A stretch of 39,497 nt of DNA from Nephromyces sp. MM_2019 (taxonomy: Eukaryota; Apicomplexa; Aconoidasida; Nephromycida), in the NCBI GenBank assembly GCA_015657535.1, contig JADHZB010001053.1:3158-42654 (forward strand), written 5' to 3'. The notes under the pieces are model-generated. The model was not told the DNA's origin. It did no database searches and saw only the letters and a list, made by a program, of their open reading frames with translations. The position numbers were made by a program, and so were the translations under genes. Every line of letters begins with the position of its first letter. Position 1 is the stretch's first letter. Positions 10,221 to 23,200 of the stretch are shown piece by piece.

Positions 10221-11280
10221 CTTCCAAGTAACGAAATACCTTTATTCATACAAGCATCCTCATGGCCATGTTTGGCATTATTTCACAGCATTAACATGAA
10301 CAAATTATACAGGAGATCCGCTGATAAAAAATTGTACAGCGCGACGTGCATTATTAGCCTGACTTTGGGCTAGAAGTACTCAAGCTCTTGAAAGTTTTAT
10401 CAAAAAATCAGGGGCCCCAAACTGAAGCAGTTAACGACGTTTCCATGACAAAAGATTTCTATCAAACTGGGTAGTAGAATAATCGAAAAGCTTTTTTTAA
10501 CGACTAACCGAATAAAGGCTGTTGCTGAAGAAAGGTATCTATATTAATAGGGTTAATAGCAGTCTTCGAAACAAAGTTAAAAGCAGGAGGCTCGGGTTGC
10601 TCAGCTTGATTTCCGTACATTCCAATCGCCTTTTTACCTAGAAAAAGGCAAAAAAGCACGCTCTCAATCTATAGAGATCCACAGGAATGATGAAAGCAGG
10701 GGAATGATAGCAATCATAGAAGATATCCAAAGTTAGTGAAGAAAATTTTTTTTATTTTAATAGGAAAATAAAGCTGCATTATTATAAAAAAATAGAGGGC
10801 TATTCTCCATATAAAACTTCTTTTAACAGCAAGGAGATACATCGTATGCCCTTAATTCAAAGATAAAATGTCCCAAAATTACCGTAGCCAAATAAAACAA
10901 ACAACACTCAGTATATGCACATAGACTCCTCTCAAGTCTTGAACTAGAAGCTCTGCTTACGGCTAATTAGAGGTAATGAATTTTTTTTCTGTGCTATTGA
11001 GATGCAATGTATACTATCCATGATCAAAACACTGGATCCACTCAAAAACAATGGAAAGCACATATACTCGCCATCCAGAAAAAATACCAGCTGCCTAGTA
11101 TAGCAACATTGTTGCAATGGAAGTGGCAAGTATCAGACAAGAGTAGGTAGCACGAAAAATGCAGGTTTTCGTAGTCAAAAAAGATAAGCTGGTATAAGCT
11201 ACAATTGCTATACGGTAATATAAGCGGTAAAATATTCTTCAAGCAGCAACTACTCCGTCAACTACTCAGCATAAATATAT
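10221..11280. other. AT-rich gap below the SCYL1-like gene; no supported exon
   Basis: Between the isolated exon and the SCYL1-like stop I see only short AT-rich frames with no conserved motif and no phase-consistent splice pairs. It probably holds the 3' flank of the SCYL1-like gene, plus introns or the 5' region of the next minus-strand gene. Its start codon was not found. Confidence 0.35.
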
Positions 11281-14200
11281 TTAGCCTAAAAGACACTCTA
11301 AAGAAGAATTCAAAGAATTAAAAAAAAGTCCGCAACTCATATATAATGAAGCAATCTGCACAAATTTTAATACTGTAGTATCACTTTTTGGGCAAAGAAA
11401 AAAGCTAATCCAGTCCACCAATTCTTGAACTTGACAAGCCCCTTTAGAGAATAAACAATTATTACTGCAAAGACTTTTAAAAAAGAGAAAACGTACAAAA
11501 TTAAACTCACCTAAGAGAAGTGCCGCATTTGAAACGGAACCGAGCAGATTAGCACTGCCAAAATCGCTAGTAAAAGTTTCAGCCAAACTATCATCAGCGG
11601 GTGGCCCTGTAGACAATTCGAAGCTGAAAATCTATACAAAAATCAAAGACGTTGCGAGTGAAGCTGAACGGGTTTTTTTTCAAAAAACGTTTATAATAAA
11701 GAAAGATGTTTTGGCGGCTTAGCTGAAAGTAGCATAATAAAAAACACGATTTTGATATTTTAACATACGATTTATTGTATATTTTCATAGGTTTTAGTCA
11801 ATAATTCCACGCAATGTTCTACTTTTAGACGATAATAAGCAAAGGATGCAAACTTCACACCAAAAGACAAGATTCAAACGATGTAACTTAGGAAAGGAAA
11901 CAGAAAAAAAACTGCAAAAAAAAAGTTTAGGGCTTAGGGTTCAGGGCTTGAGGTTTAGGGATCAGGGTTTAGAGTTTGGGGTTGATGAAAAAGTGCTGGC
12001 TTAACCAAAGAAATCAAATTTTCCCAAAGAATTCCCACGTGGGATCAACCAGCTTCAAAATGGCTATGGCTAGCGTACAGGAATAGAACAACATATCACT
12101 ACCTTGCCGTGTAACTATAGGCTTTAATTCCTTCATTATGATTTCCAAAGTTTGGAGTGCTGTACCCCTGACCTGAAAAATTTGAAGGAATCCAAAGAGA
12201 TGAACCTATTTAGTAGTTTTAAGTTAAAATATATCACCAGTAAAAGTAATAAGCCCATCAAAGCCATAACTAAAAGCATGGAAAAACTGAAAATATCCGC
12301 TAAAATAAGAGAGTAGTAGACTCGAAGAAGAAGAAGGTGGTTATGTACAATATGCTTCATCTTCAGGCTTTAAATGTTGAGCATTATTGTCCAAGAGAGA
12401 GTTGATTCCAGATCGTAATATACGCAAAGCAGGGCTGATAGCCACGGTAAAAGGACTGGCGAAAACTTCACATTTAGTATAAAGATAGGGGATATGCATG
12501 CATCTATAATCTTATCCCCTGAAAAAAATCTATACACGCATGGTAAGCAAAACAAGTACAAATGATCGCTCTCTAAAGCAAAGAAGAGAAGACTAGCTGC
12601 ATGCACAGAGAGTGTGCGCTTCAAACAGTCAATAATCCTCGGAAAAGGCGAGCTCGAAGGTTTGTACTTGCGTCAATAATTTTAGCTGAGTTTCTCGGCA
12701 GTAACAAAAGAATGCAAGAGTACGAATTCGCAGAAACATCTACAGAATTAAAACGTCAAAATACGTGGAATGATAGAATTCTGACGAAAAATTCTTGGAC
12801 AAGCAATGAAATTGAAGCTGTGTGTGTGTGTTTAAGTGCCGGTTACATTAAAAGTCTTACTCTTGTGGAAGATGAAAGACGGATATCAACAGAAGAAGAC
12901 TTAAAACACTAAAGAAAATTTATATAGTAGGGCAGACGAAATTTCAGCCACACAGTTCTCATATACAAGTGAATGAGGATGCCAATATATGTGAGTATAA
13001 TAATAATAATATTTGATGGAAAATTTAAAGTGTGCTGGTCTCTCTTTTTCAGAATGTGTGCCTATAAAATCCTCGAAAAATTTGATTCCCTACAGAGATC
13101 ATAAAGCTATTTCCAGAACATAAGAAACATCAATGGTTTCAAATATTTTGGTAGTAATTGCTCGTATAAACGCACCAGAATCTTATGTTTGCTAATAAAA
13201 GTATCTGCTGCTGCATTCAAAAAATAAGGAAAAACCCTCTAAAAAGTTTGGTTACCAAAAAAAGCTCAGAGATTCATCATGAAAAAGGCGAAGGCTATGC
13301 TAACAGCATACGCGACGTTCCTTCCGTACGTAGATGAAAATCCTTCAAAATATTCAATAATGTTTCGCTTATTTCCTCGTAAACCCCACTCATCCTCCCA
13401 CTCTCCTACCCAATCAAATGCTACACACTACTAGGTCCCCCAGAGAATTGCCTCCCAGCTATCTGACTATTTAAAAAACCTCTCCAATCGCTTGCAACAA
13501 CGAATCTCCCACTCGCTTTTCTTCTCACACACAAAGCAATTGATTACCTCAAAATTCTGGTCCACAAGACACGCACACACAATTGGCATAATCCTCCTAG
13601 TTATATCCACAACTCTAAAATGTGTGAAGATCAGTGATAATCCCTGAAGAGTTTGTGTGTGAGATGATTAGTTTAAGCACTTTAGAAGCATATTTTCATA
13701 CACTCTTCAAATTGACGAGAAACTTTCATTTCTTAGATAAAATGATATACTTTATAGCAAAAGCAATTGAATATCTGCTAAACCCTTCAGTTTTCGACTT
13801 CGATGCCACTAAAAGCATAGCATATTGATGAAGTTTAATAAACATCTGAAAATCGATCTTCACAGCACTCAAAACACCACAAGAAAAATCATACACCAGG
13901 CACACAAAGTGGCAACATTCAAAGCATTCAACTACTCCATTAGCTTCATCCTTTTCCTTCTTCCAATTCATAGCCTTTCTAAGCTGATGCCCTTTTTTGT
14001 ATTCATCTTCAGCCCTGTATTACCATAATGATCCTCTCTGCTGGGTTTTTCTCTTATCTTAATATTGGTGCTTTTGCTTCTTCATCTCCAGTTTCTGTTG
14101 CTGTATTATACAAATTCAGCGTTTTTAGCAGGTTTTCTGCTCTTATTCGCTACTATTTTAAAGTTTGCCCGCCAAACATGCTCCGCTAAAAATTCGAGAT

Positions 14201-17200
14201 GATGTTTTTCAGTGAAAAACTGCTTTTTATACATATTTTCCAGTGCTTTTTCCTATATAAACTGTAGATTTCCTCCTTCCTCTTTCTAATTACCGCCAGA
14301 ATCCCACTAAATCAACACACCTTCAACACACTTTCTCGAAAGGATGCAGCACTCTCCTTTAGGCCAATTTCCAAAGAATTGAGTATTTCCTATCAATAAA
14401 GCACAAGAATATAGAGAGAGCATAGCACAAGCACTGGTTGAGCTACAGAAGATGTGTGTACCTGTCTGTGTATGTGTGTGTGTGTGTATCTATCTGTGTG
14501 TGTGTGCCTATTTATCCAGTCCTGCATAGACTTCAGTAATAAAAAACCCTTCTCCTTTACGCAATCTTATCGTGACAGTCCCAAGATACGAGCTAATACA
14601 AACCCAGAAACGTGTGTGTGTGAAATTAAATCTTTCTTTTTCCCAACTTCGTGATACACATAGGAACTAGATTAATCAAGAAAACCTGAAAAGACACGTA
14701 TGTGTGTTTTTGAAAGATCTAGCGGTACTATTTTGAAGCAAGGCATAGCTACGTATCTATCCTACTGCCATCAAGTTGAAAAAGCAGCAGAAAGTATGTT
14801 TGCCAGGTGAAAAAAAAGCCTCTACCAACCTTCTCGCCGGATCTTCCTTTGAAGATGAGCTACCTCTAAAAAAACCTACTATGATACACACACGATTGCA
14901 TTACTCAATGCATCTCAACAAGACTTTCATCCAGTCCATTTCATTTCATGGACTCTATCATACACATTGTGGCTATGTGTGTGCATGCGTTGGTTTGCAT
15001 GTGCGCATGTGTACGTGTGCGTTTAGATACGTACGACTACTCCATACCTCAGACCTATAAAAGTCAAAAGAGATCAGCCAGTTAGTGCACGCAAGCAACG
15101 CTACAAGCACACAGAAATTCAATGAAAAAATCGCATGTCTGATGCTCGGTTCTTCAATCTGCGCATCTTCATCACTAACCTTGGAAAATCCATTTTTTAT
15201 GAACACTTTACTGCACTTTGTAAAGCAAATCGCTGCATTTATCCGTATTATCGCTTCTTCATCACTTTGAAGGCCTTGCAGGAATTTCACTACCTGGGCA
15301 ACCTTTTAACAAAAGAAAAAACCGAGAGGAGTATATGTGTGCACACACGTTTCACAGTATGAAATGAAACGAGTATGTATCTGCAGCAAGTAGGTATGTG
15401 TATATATGTTAACGCACATTATACAAGCACTATGATGAGCATAATGGTAGCGATAAACCAGACCTTGAAGACGGGCTGAATAAAAATAAAAAAGGAGATC
15501 ATACACAAGCCTTTTCAAGGCAAAAATTGTACAAAAAACACAACTATATACGATTTACCTACCAAAGAATGTTACCAAAGCACTTCGAACCGCAGTTGTA
15601 ATGATTTCAACTACTATTGTGTGTGGAAATAAGCCAAAACTTACAGCAACAAGCGAAAATCACATATCAGAAGATTAGCTTGACGCACACACAAAAATAA
15701 ACCAAAAAAATACACACACATTAAAAAAGCATACTGAAGGAGTCCTGTTCGCTTACTTGTCTATGCCTAAGATGGGAAATAACATGCACCAGTGCTTGGA
15801 TGCTAGCTTCTCGAATAGCAGGAGAGGCATCAGTGAATCCCGCACTCAGATGAGGAAAGATTGCATCAGCGACTGCAGTGTCTAGGAAATTTTCTATAGT
15901 ATGAATGTGCTTCAGCAATACGAGCCTGCACACACAGTTTGGCGAGGTAGTTTTTTGGATTGAAATAGGGGGAAGCTCCTTAGCGAAAATAACCAAGAAA
16001 CACATACTTTAGCATAAAAAATAATAGGATGTACGTACACTATGTAATTACCAAAAGTTTGATTCTCAGTAAAACAGGCTATGCTGCAGTATAAGGAGCT
16101 ACTTTGCTAGTTTAAGAACTGCATCTGAAATACTAGAGGCTTTTTCTTCTATCTAGTAGGCGCTAAATCTTATCAGCAAACACACACATACATGATGAGC
16201 TTGAGTATTTCGCAGCTGACCAGTAAAAGCAAGCACAAACCCCTGATATTCGTGTAGAAATCCAGTAATTTTTGTAGAAAAAAAACACACACGTAGCGTT
16301 TTCAATATATCAAGAATTTTGGAGATGAGGACTCTTATCCTGCTTTCACAGTATACAAAGATACCTAGATTTATATAATACAACTAAATCCTTGAGGGAT
16401 ATTTTTGATAGAAGAAAGCAGTACTAGGATGACTGAATTTACCGCAATTTCTAGCGCTTCTACTAGAACTACTAGTTCATTCTAGAAATAGCAGTTTTAG
16501 GCAAGAAGTTACACTCTATATCAATTATTCAGGCTTCAGACTTTTTCTAATCTTTCAAACCTCAAGCAGTTCATGCATCACATCGCACACACACACACAC
16601 ACGAAGTTTGAAGAGAGAATCGTTTAGCGTGATATATATGTCACTGGCAGCACATACACCACTCCAAATTTCACTGCCTTTTATATGAAAAAGAAGTTCT
16701 TTGAGAGAGAAAAAGTGCATTTCTTGCACACACAAGGCAGCTCAAAGGAAGAGGAGATAGGAAGATATATGATCAAGTCTAGCTTTCCCGCCAAGGGTGT
16801 CGCTTTGCATATGAGTTCATACACACCCGAGTTATACTACGGAATTTTAAGGCTACATCTATGTAAAGCACAGAGGGTGCTATTAGTTTTAGAAGCGCAG
16901 ATTCCATCATTTAAAGCAAAAAACACAGTTGAAGATGAAGCTTTTTGATTAAAAGCAGTTTAAAATGATATAATGAGAGAGAGAAGAGAAAGAGAGAGAA
17001 AGAGAGAGATAGATAGAAAAAAAGGTTTATCACTTGCCCCCAAAAGCTACCACTACGAGCATATATATGAATTAGGTCTTCAAGCAGCAGAGGGTCGGTA
17101 AGGCATATACGCGTATGTGTTGCAAAAAATATGCTTCTCTTATGTTTGTGCTACGCTTCTCTTCGCTTCTCTCGTGTGTGTGTTGCCGTCAGCTGCACAA

Positions 17201-20200
17201 AATATAAATCAGCAAACAAAAAAACACTGAAAAACAGCCAAGATTTATAAATGAAACCCCGAACAATCATGTACAAAAATATGATCTTCAGCTACCACGT
17301 ACACACACACACACCAAAGCATCATAAGCATTCCCACATACTTTGTCTCCCACTTAACAGAGCAACTACTCACCTTCTAGTTCTATCGAGGTTTTTAAAC
17401 TCTCTAATTACCATCGGCATGAACATTTCCTTCACTTGAGCTGAAGATAACCCATTCAGCAGATTAAACAAACAAATCAACAATTGAGATCCATGCTCTT
17501 GATCAAGCTCCAGTATCTTAATCAGTTCAATCATAATCAAGCCATACTGCAGTAAGTCAATTATTTATTCCACAGTGAAGGGGTAGAACTCAATAATGAA
17601 GAAAGTGCTGAAGAACAAGAGTGAATACTACCAGAGAGAAACATGTACACGCACACACACACTTACAAACAAACTAGAAGAAAAGGTATAAATTATTCAT
17701 TAGGAAGTATAAAATGTAGGGAAAGAAGCAGAATCTAATGATGTTCATAAAAATTGATGAAATTGCAGCGAAGACGAGGGGAAAATACTTTTGTAATGTG
17801 GAAAAAATGTAAACTTACTAAGCTTTTTAAGCTTATAAAGCATGGCGGGAACGTTAGAGTTCGATCTAGATTCGCACACACACAGATAGGTAGATGGGCA
17901 GAAATAGAAAAATACACACACGCACTTGCAAAAAGGCAAATACACTCACACATTCAAGCACAAACATACACCAACACATACTTGCTAATGTTTCCAACAT
18001 CAATATATACCGTGGGCTTAGGAGAAATCTCATCTATGTACTCAGGTAGTGCCCTATAAAAGGAAAATCTCTCCGGTAGCGGCTTAAAATGCACATTACT
18101 GAGAAAATTCATCACCTTGACAGAAAGCTTCTCTGTAAAATGGAAAAAATCGCATAGTTGGCTTTATCCTTCAAAGCCTAGTTAGCAAATAAACACACAC
18201 ACACGCGCACTCATCCTTACTACAATATATATAAATATAATCAAATTGAAGCAAAACTTGATATGCACATTTATAATCTATACGCACACATCAAATCACA
18301 AAAAAAGAGCAGAAAGAGCAGCTAAATAACAAAATTGACTTCAAATCCTCTTCCTAATGTGTTTCAACTAATTATAAATCAGCTAATTAACACATAGGCA
18401 ATTAACTAACCAGTAAAGTAAGGATGAGTATGCACCATATTCCCCAAGGAAAGCTGTAGCGAATGATTCAGCAAATCCTTCAAGCCAAGAGAAAAGCAAA
18501 AGAAAGGAACAGTACAAAATTAGTCTTTAGCTGATGGTAACACACACAATATTATATATCAATACCTGCAAGAAGCTGCTATCATATAAAGGAAAATCCG
18601 GTAGCTTATGCAGTGATTAGCTATAGATAATAATATTAGAATACCCTTCATATCAAATTCTTACTACTAAAAGCATTTTATCACACACAGAAACAGAGAG
18701 AGGTGTAAACACAAACAACGCAAAAGACACACAAAAATACATAGAAACAGATATACACGCACATATAGACACACACATCAAGATACATAAAAAAATTGGC
18801 GCAGATGCAGATACAGCAACAGGCACACCTCAAGATACACACAAAGATATAGGCACTCATGCACACAGCAGCCCACAAACACACAAATACCCATCATTCA
18901 ACTCCTTCATTTTTTTCAAGTTCCTTAAAAGCTTGCCTGAACCAAAGACTTCGAGCTGCAATCCAAGTGTGAAAGCAACTTCTCTGGACGAAACTCCATT
19001 TGCTCTTCGTTTGCTACATTGAGGCTTCCCTTTTGAGCTTTACACACAGAAACCCAGCAAATCAATCCAGCAAGACCCCACCTACACACACAACAGAAGC
19101 AAAGTCTCTGAAAAAAATCTCTCTCTTTAGATTTCTCCACTCTTAAATATACATTCATCACTATCACAGCCTGTGTGTGTTCCTCATACCCGCCCTCGAG
19201 ATTTCTAGTCAAAAAGGAGAAACCCGCCAGCTTCCCTTAGCAACAAAAAGTTGTGGTTACCATATTATCTTATGAAGTGAATGGGTGCTCAAGAGGTTGC
19301 ATGTGTCTGTGTGGATGGTATAAATTTCAAGCACACAAAGCTACACTGAATGTGTGCAGCACATCCTCCCAAAAGCTGAGACCTCGATTGCTCAACTTGC
19401 TCAAAGGCAGCGTCAAAGGAAGAAACTCTGACATTGCACACAAAAAAGTCGGAATCCTCAGCTTAACACACACAGGGTAAAAAGCATCAAACTCGTAGAA
19501 AGCACTGAGCCTTTGCTTAACGCTTCTCGTTTGCCTGCAACCACCGTTTAAGGCAACACACGCTGCCATATACGTCGATTACGCCAAAGAAAAAGAATCG
19601 TATAAAGAAGCGGCTTCTACCATTTTCCAACAATTTGGAGAGAGCAGCTATCTATTGTATTCGCCAAAATGGAAGAAACAATGGAGCTTAGTGCAGAGAA
19701 ATTTCAAAACACACACACACACATACTAGGAAAAGAGCAAAATTGGAAAAACGATATCCCTGCATCACAAAAGATTACGTATCTAAATCAACTTAGAAAA
19801 AATACACACACATTCATGAGTAGCAACTCATCATCTACTGTACATTATGCCAAAATAATCCACCAGGTTCGAGATATCTAGAGAGCTATATTGGAAGGTC
19901 AACTACAGACATACACACGTCCACGACCAGCGTGCATAGCGTGTGCGAGAAAATTCTAAAAGATTTCTATCAATCGAAGATATTTTGAATACAAAAAAAG
20001 GCTTATTGAGGTGATGCCAATAATATTCCGTATCAACTCATGTATAGTGTGTGTGAAAGCTGCTCAAAGTATTGAAAAAAGAGGTAGTGAAATATACTCT
20101 GAAAAACACACGAGACTAGGATTATGAACACATATTACAATCATCTATACAAAGCATTAAGAAATCAGAAAAAAAGGCAGAAATCCCTAAAATCGACAAA

Positions 20201-23200
20201 GTTTTTTGTGAAGGCTATCACCTCCCCCGGAGCAACTTCATACATTCCTTGGGGGGTGTGGTACAAATTAAGCAGCAAGAATGCACGAAGAGGACGGGAA
20301 AAATGAGCGAAAATTAGCGAGAATAGGCGAATTTACAGGCAGAAATTCTGTTGCAATATTTGTTTGTCTTGAAGATAATTTCATAACCTTTTAAAACTAG
20401 GTAAGCCTAGAGATTTAAACACACACACTGGGGCAGAAGGTTGAAATAGGTAATGAGTTAGGCATACACACACTTAGATGCAGAAACAGAAACAGCCAAT
20501 GAAATAGACACACACAAATAAAAAAACACACACAGACATAGACTTAGATATTGAAATATCTAATGACATAAACACACACACAGACACACAGACATAGACT
20601 TAGTCATTGAAATATCTAATGACATAAACCCACACACAGATAAACAAATAAATAGACACTCTGAGACGTAGACACTCCCAGACACACAAAAGCACAGATG
20701 TGAAACCCACAAAGGCACGGTGGTTAAATACAAAGTCAATGCAACAGGCACTTCATTGTATATGCACCTGTCTAAGGAGGTTGAACCCACACACAAGTTC
20801 TGCCAAAGGTCGGCAGAAGGAGGGTTCCAGCCATTTCTCCATGCTGGATGATCGCGCACACGCGCCAAAAGTGCGTTATAAGTGGTCGAAGAGCTTTGAG
20901 TACATTCAAAGCCAAACAGCTTCCAATCACCTACGGCAAAAAACGGATATATCTTGAAACTTCATTGAAGCCAAAGCCAAAACCAGCTACACACACGCAC
21001 ACAGAGGCTATCACGGGAAATAATACAGAAAAGTGGCTGCGAGCTACGAAGTCCAAAGGATCGCAAGAAGCATCCCTTGAAGCAGAAATAAATACGATCA
21101 GCACTCTAAGCAATCCAAAAGAGGTTGATGCACTCCTAATGTGTGTGTGTTTGTGCAATTAAATGTGTATGTGTGTATGTCTGTGCAGCTGAATGTGTGT
21201 GTGTATTTTTGCATCTGTTCAATTGTGTGTTTATACATGCACATGAACAAAAACACACCACTGGGAAACTAGAGAATAAAAAAAAGGAATCCCAAGGTCA
21301 TAGACAAGCACACACAAAGATACAGTTAAGCACAGGCAGAGGCTACCCATATACTCTCTTAATACAAAAATTTAGTTTAAATCTTCAATCATTAAAACTA
21401 TAAGCGAAGCTTTTTGTGGTTTTTCATGGTAGCTACAGCTTGTTCAATAGTTTACAGGTTGAGAGAAACAATTCTGCCAGATTTCAGAAATCACACAAAC
21501 ACTCAGCACGACCAATACATTCAACATAACCAAGATAGACACAAAAAAACACCAAAACAATTGGCACACGCCAACACCACTTCAACTGATAGCGTAGCAT
21601 CCACTTCCTCAACACTAGTTGAATAAGCAGGTGCCACTCTCATTGCACCCTTGATCAGCGGTGTGCACAGGCTTGTAAGCACAACCTACTTTCCAGTGCT
21701 GTATGCAATACACAATTTGAGGGCAATCAATTCCACACACAAAAAATTAACGACTCATTCATCAAAGAATAATCTTCAAAGTTTCAGTCTTTTATTATGA
21801 AGAAAACCTTGAAAAACCCCTGATTTTTACCGCTTGGAGTAACAAAAATGCTCATTGGGTTAACCAATCCGTGTGTTAGCCGGCACTCCTTGTGGAGGAA
21901 GCCCAAAGCACAAAAAATCTGAGAGATTCCGTAAGAAGGATCTCCAATTGAATCCGCTGCAAATAGAGAAAGAAAAAAGCAAAAATTTTGAAGAAATAAA
22001 AAAAACGGTAAAACAGCAAAGAAATCCATAAAAAAGTGATAAGCAGTACGAAGATTGCAATTTATAAGAAAACCCCTACAACACGCATACATAAATGGAA
22101 GCCCGGGATATGGTATTATATCTCAAGAAGTTTCTGGTTTTGAATTAAAGCAGCTTATAGTTGTCAAAAATCGACTCTGAGTTTTGCTATCATTTCTACG
22201 CTTAAGCCTTCTTTAAATGTGTGTGTTACTTGAATCTGGTTTTAGCCTTTTTCTTGTGTATTCTACCAGTGAAATTTCAATTTTACCTCTCGATTTCCCT
22301 CATATTCTCATTTGTTTCACGCTGCCGAGACAAAGGTGTGAAATTTTTTATCAACTGCACTGTATGTACACTGAAGTTCTACCGTGTGGGTGTCTTGTTC
22401 TGGTGATTAACATCAAAACTAGCCTATTTTCTATCTTTTTTCGAATACTTTCTTATAAGGCTATATAAGCTACTCTACAAAAGTCGCTCAATTAACTAGG
22501 ATTTAATCTTCGTTATACATACAAGGTATAAAAATATAGCCAAAAGAGTGTGCGCATTTTTTTGGAGCGTTTTATCCTCCAATTAGGCCATTCTTCTGCC
22601 TAGAGAAGAGCTCAATATTTTCATTATAAAAAAAGCAGAGAAAATGCAAGAAAGCTGGTGAAACTTGAGTGGTGAGAATCCCTAAAAGTTAATAAAAATT
22701 CGTGTATATACAGTGGCTTGTTTCTATTCATTTTGCAACCACTTTTCGAGTATTAGCTTGATAAAATTCTATCTGTGACTTTATGTTTAAGGAGCAAAAA
22801 ACATAAAAAAATAATGACAAAGATTACCTCTATAAGCATGAAAAACATCGTGTGTTAGGAGCAAAGAAATCACCACAAGAACAAGTAATATCTAGCAAAC
22901 CTCTATGGGCATGAAACAACTCATCTACTTTAAGGTTTCCAAAAATGGATAATATAGAAGCAATTATACTGTGAAAAAGAGGTGCAAAATTCATCTCATT
23001 ACTACAAAATTCACTGCAATTTATATCAGCCTTGTAAATTATGCTTTTGATATACACCAGGATGATTAATTTCGAGCTATTAACTTCAAATAAAAGGTTA
23101 TATACATCAAGTCTGTGTTTCTTGATCCGCAAATTCAGTATAAAAAATGTATCGTGCAGCGTAAACCCTATGGGTTAAGCAGATAAAGAAATTAACTATA

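Noticed and set aside
13634..14028. Open frames on both strands in the SCYL1-like gene's 3' region
   Set aside because: No HEAT-like pattern and no phase fit to neighbouring exons; treated as intron.
14776..14930. Missing SCYL1-like exon reading SSSSKEDPARRLVE on minus
   Set aside because: Looks partly coding, but no acceptor/donor pair keeps phase with the exon at 15180 and the expected HEAT pattern is absent.
18681..18884. Cysteine/valine-rich minus-strand open frame
   Set aside because: Product of the CA-rich repeat read on the other strand; no splice or start context.
20520..20700. CRISPR-like alternation of repeats and spacers
   Set aside because: It is a two-copy tandem duplication within CA-rich intron sequence of a eukaryotic gene, without regular unique spacers.
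22830..23132. 100-codon minus-strand open frame in the SCYL1-like gene
   Set aside because: Exons 23780-23965 and 21831-21956 already join in phase (MDADSIGD) without it, and it shows no kinase-like motif.
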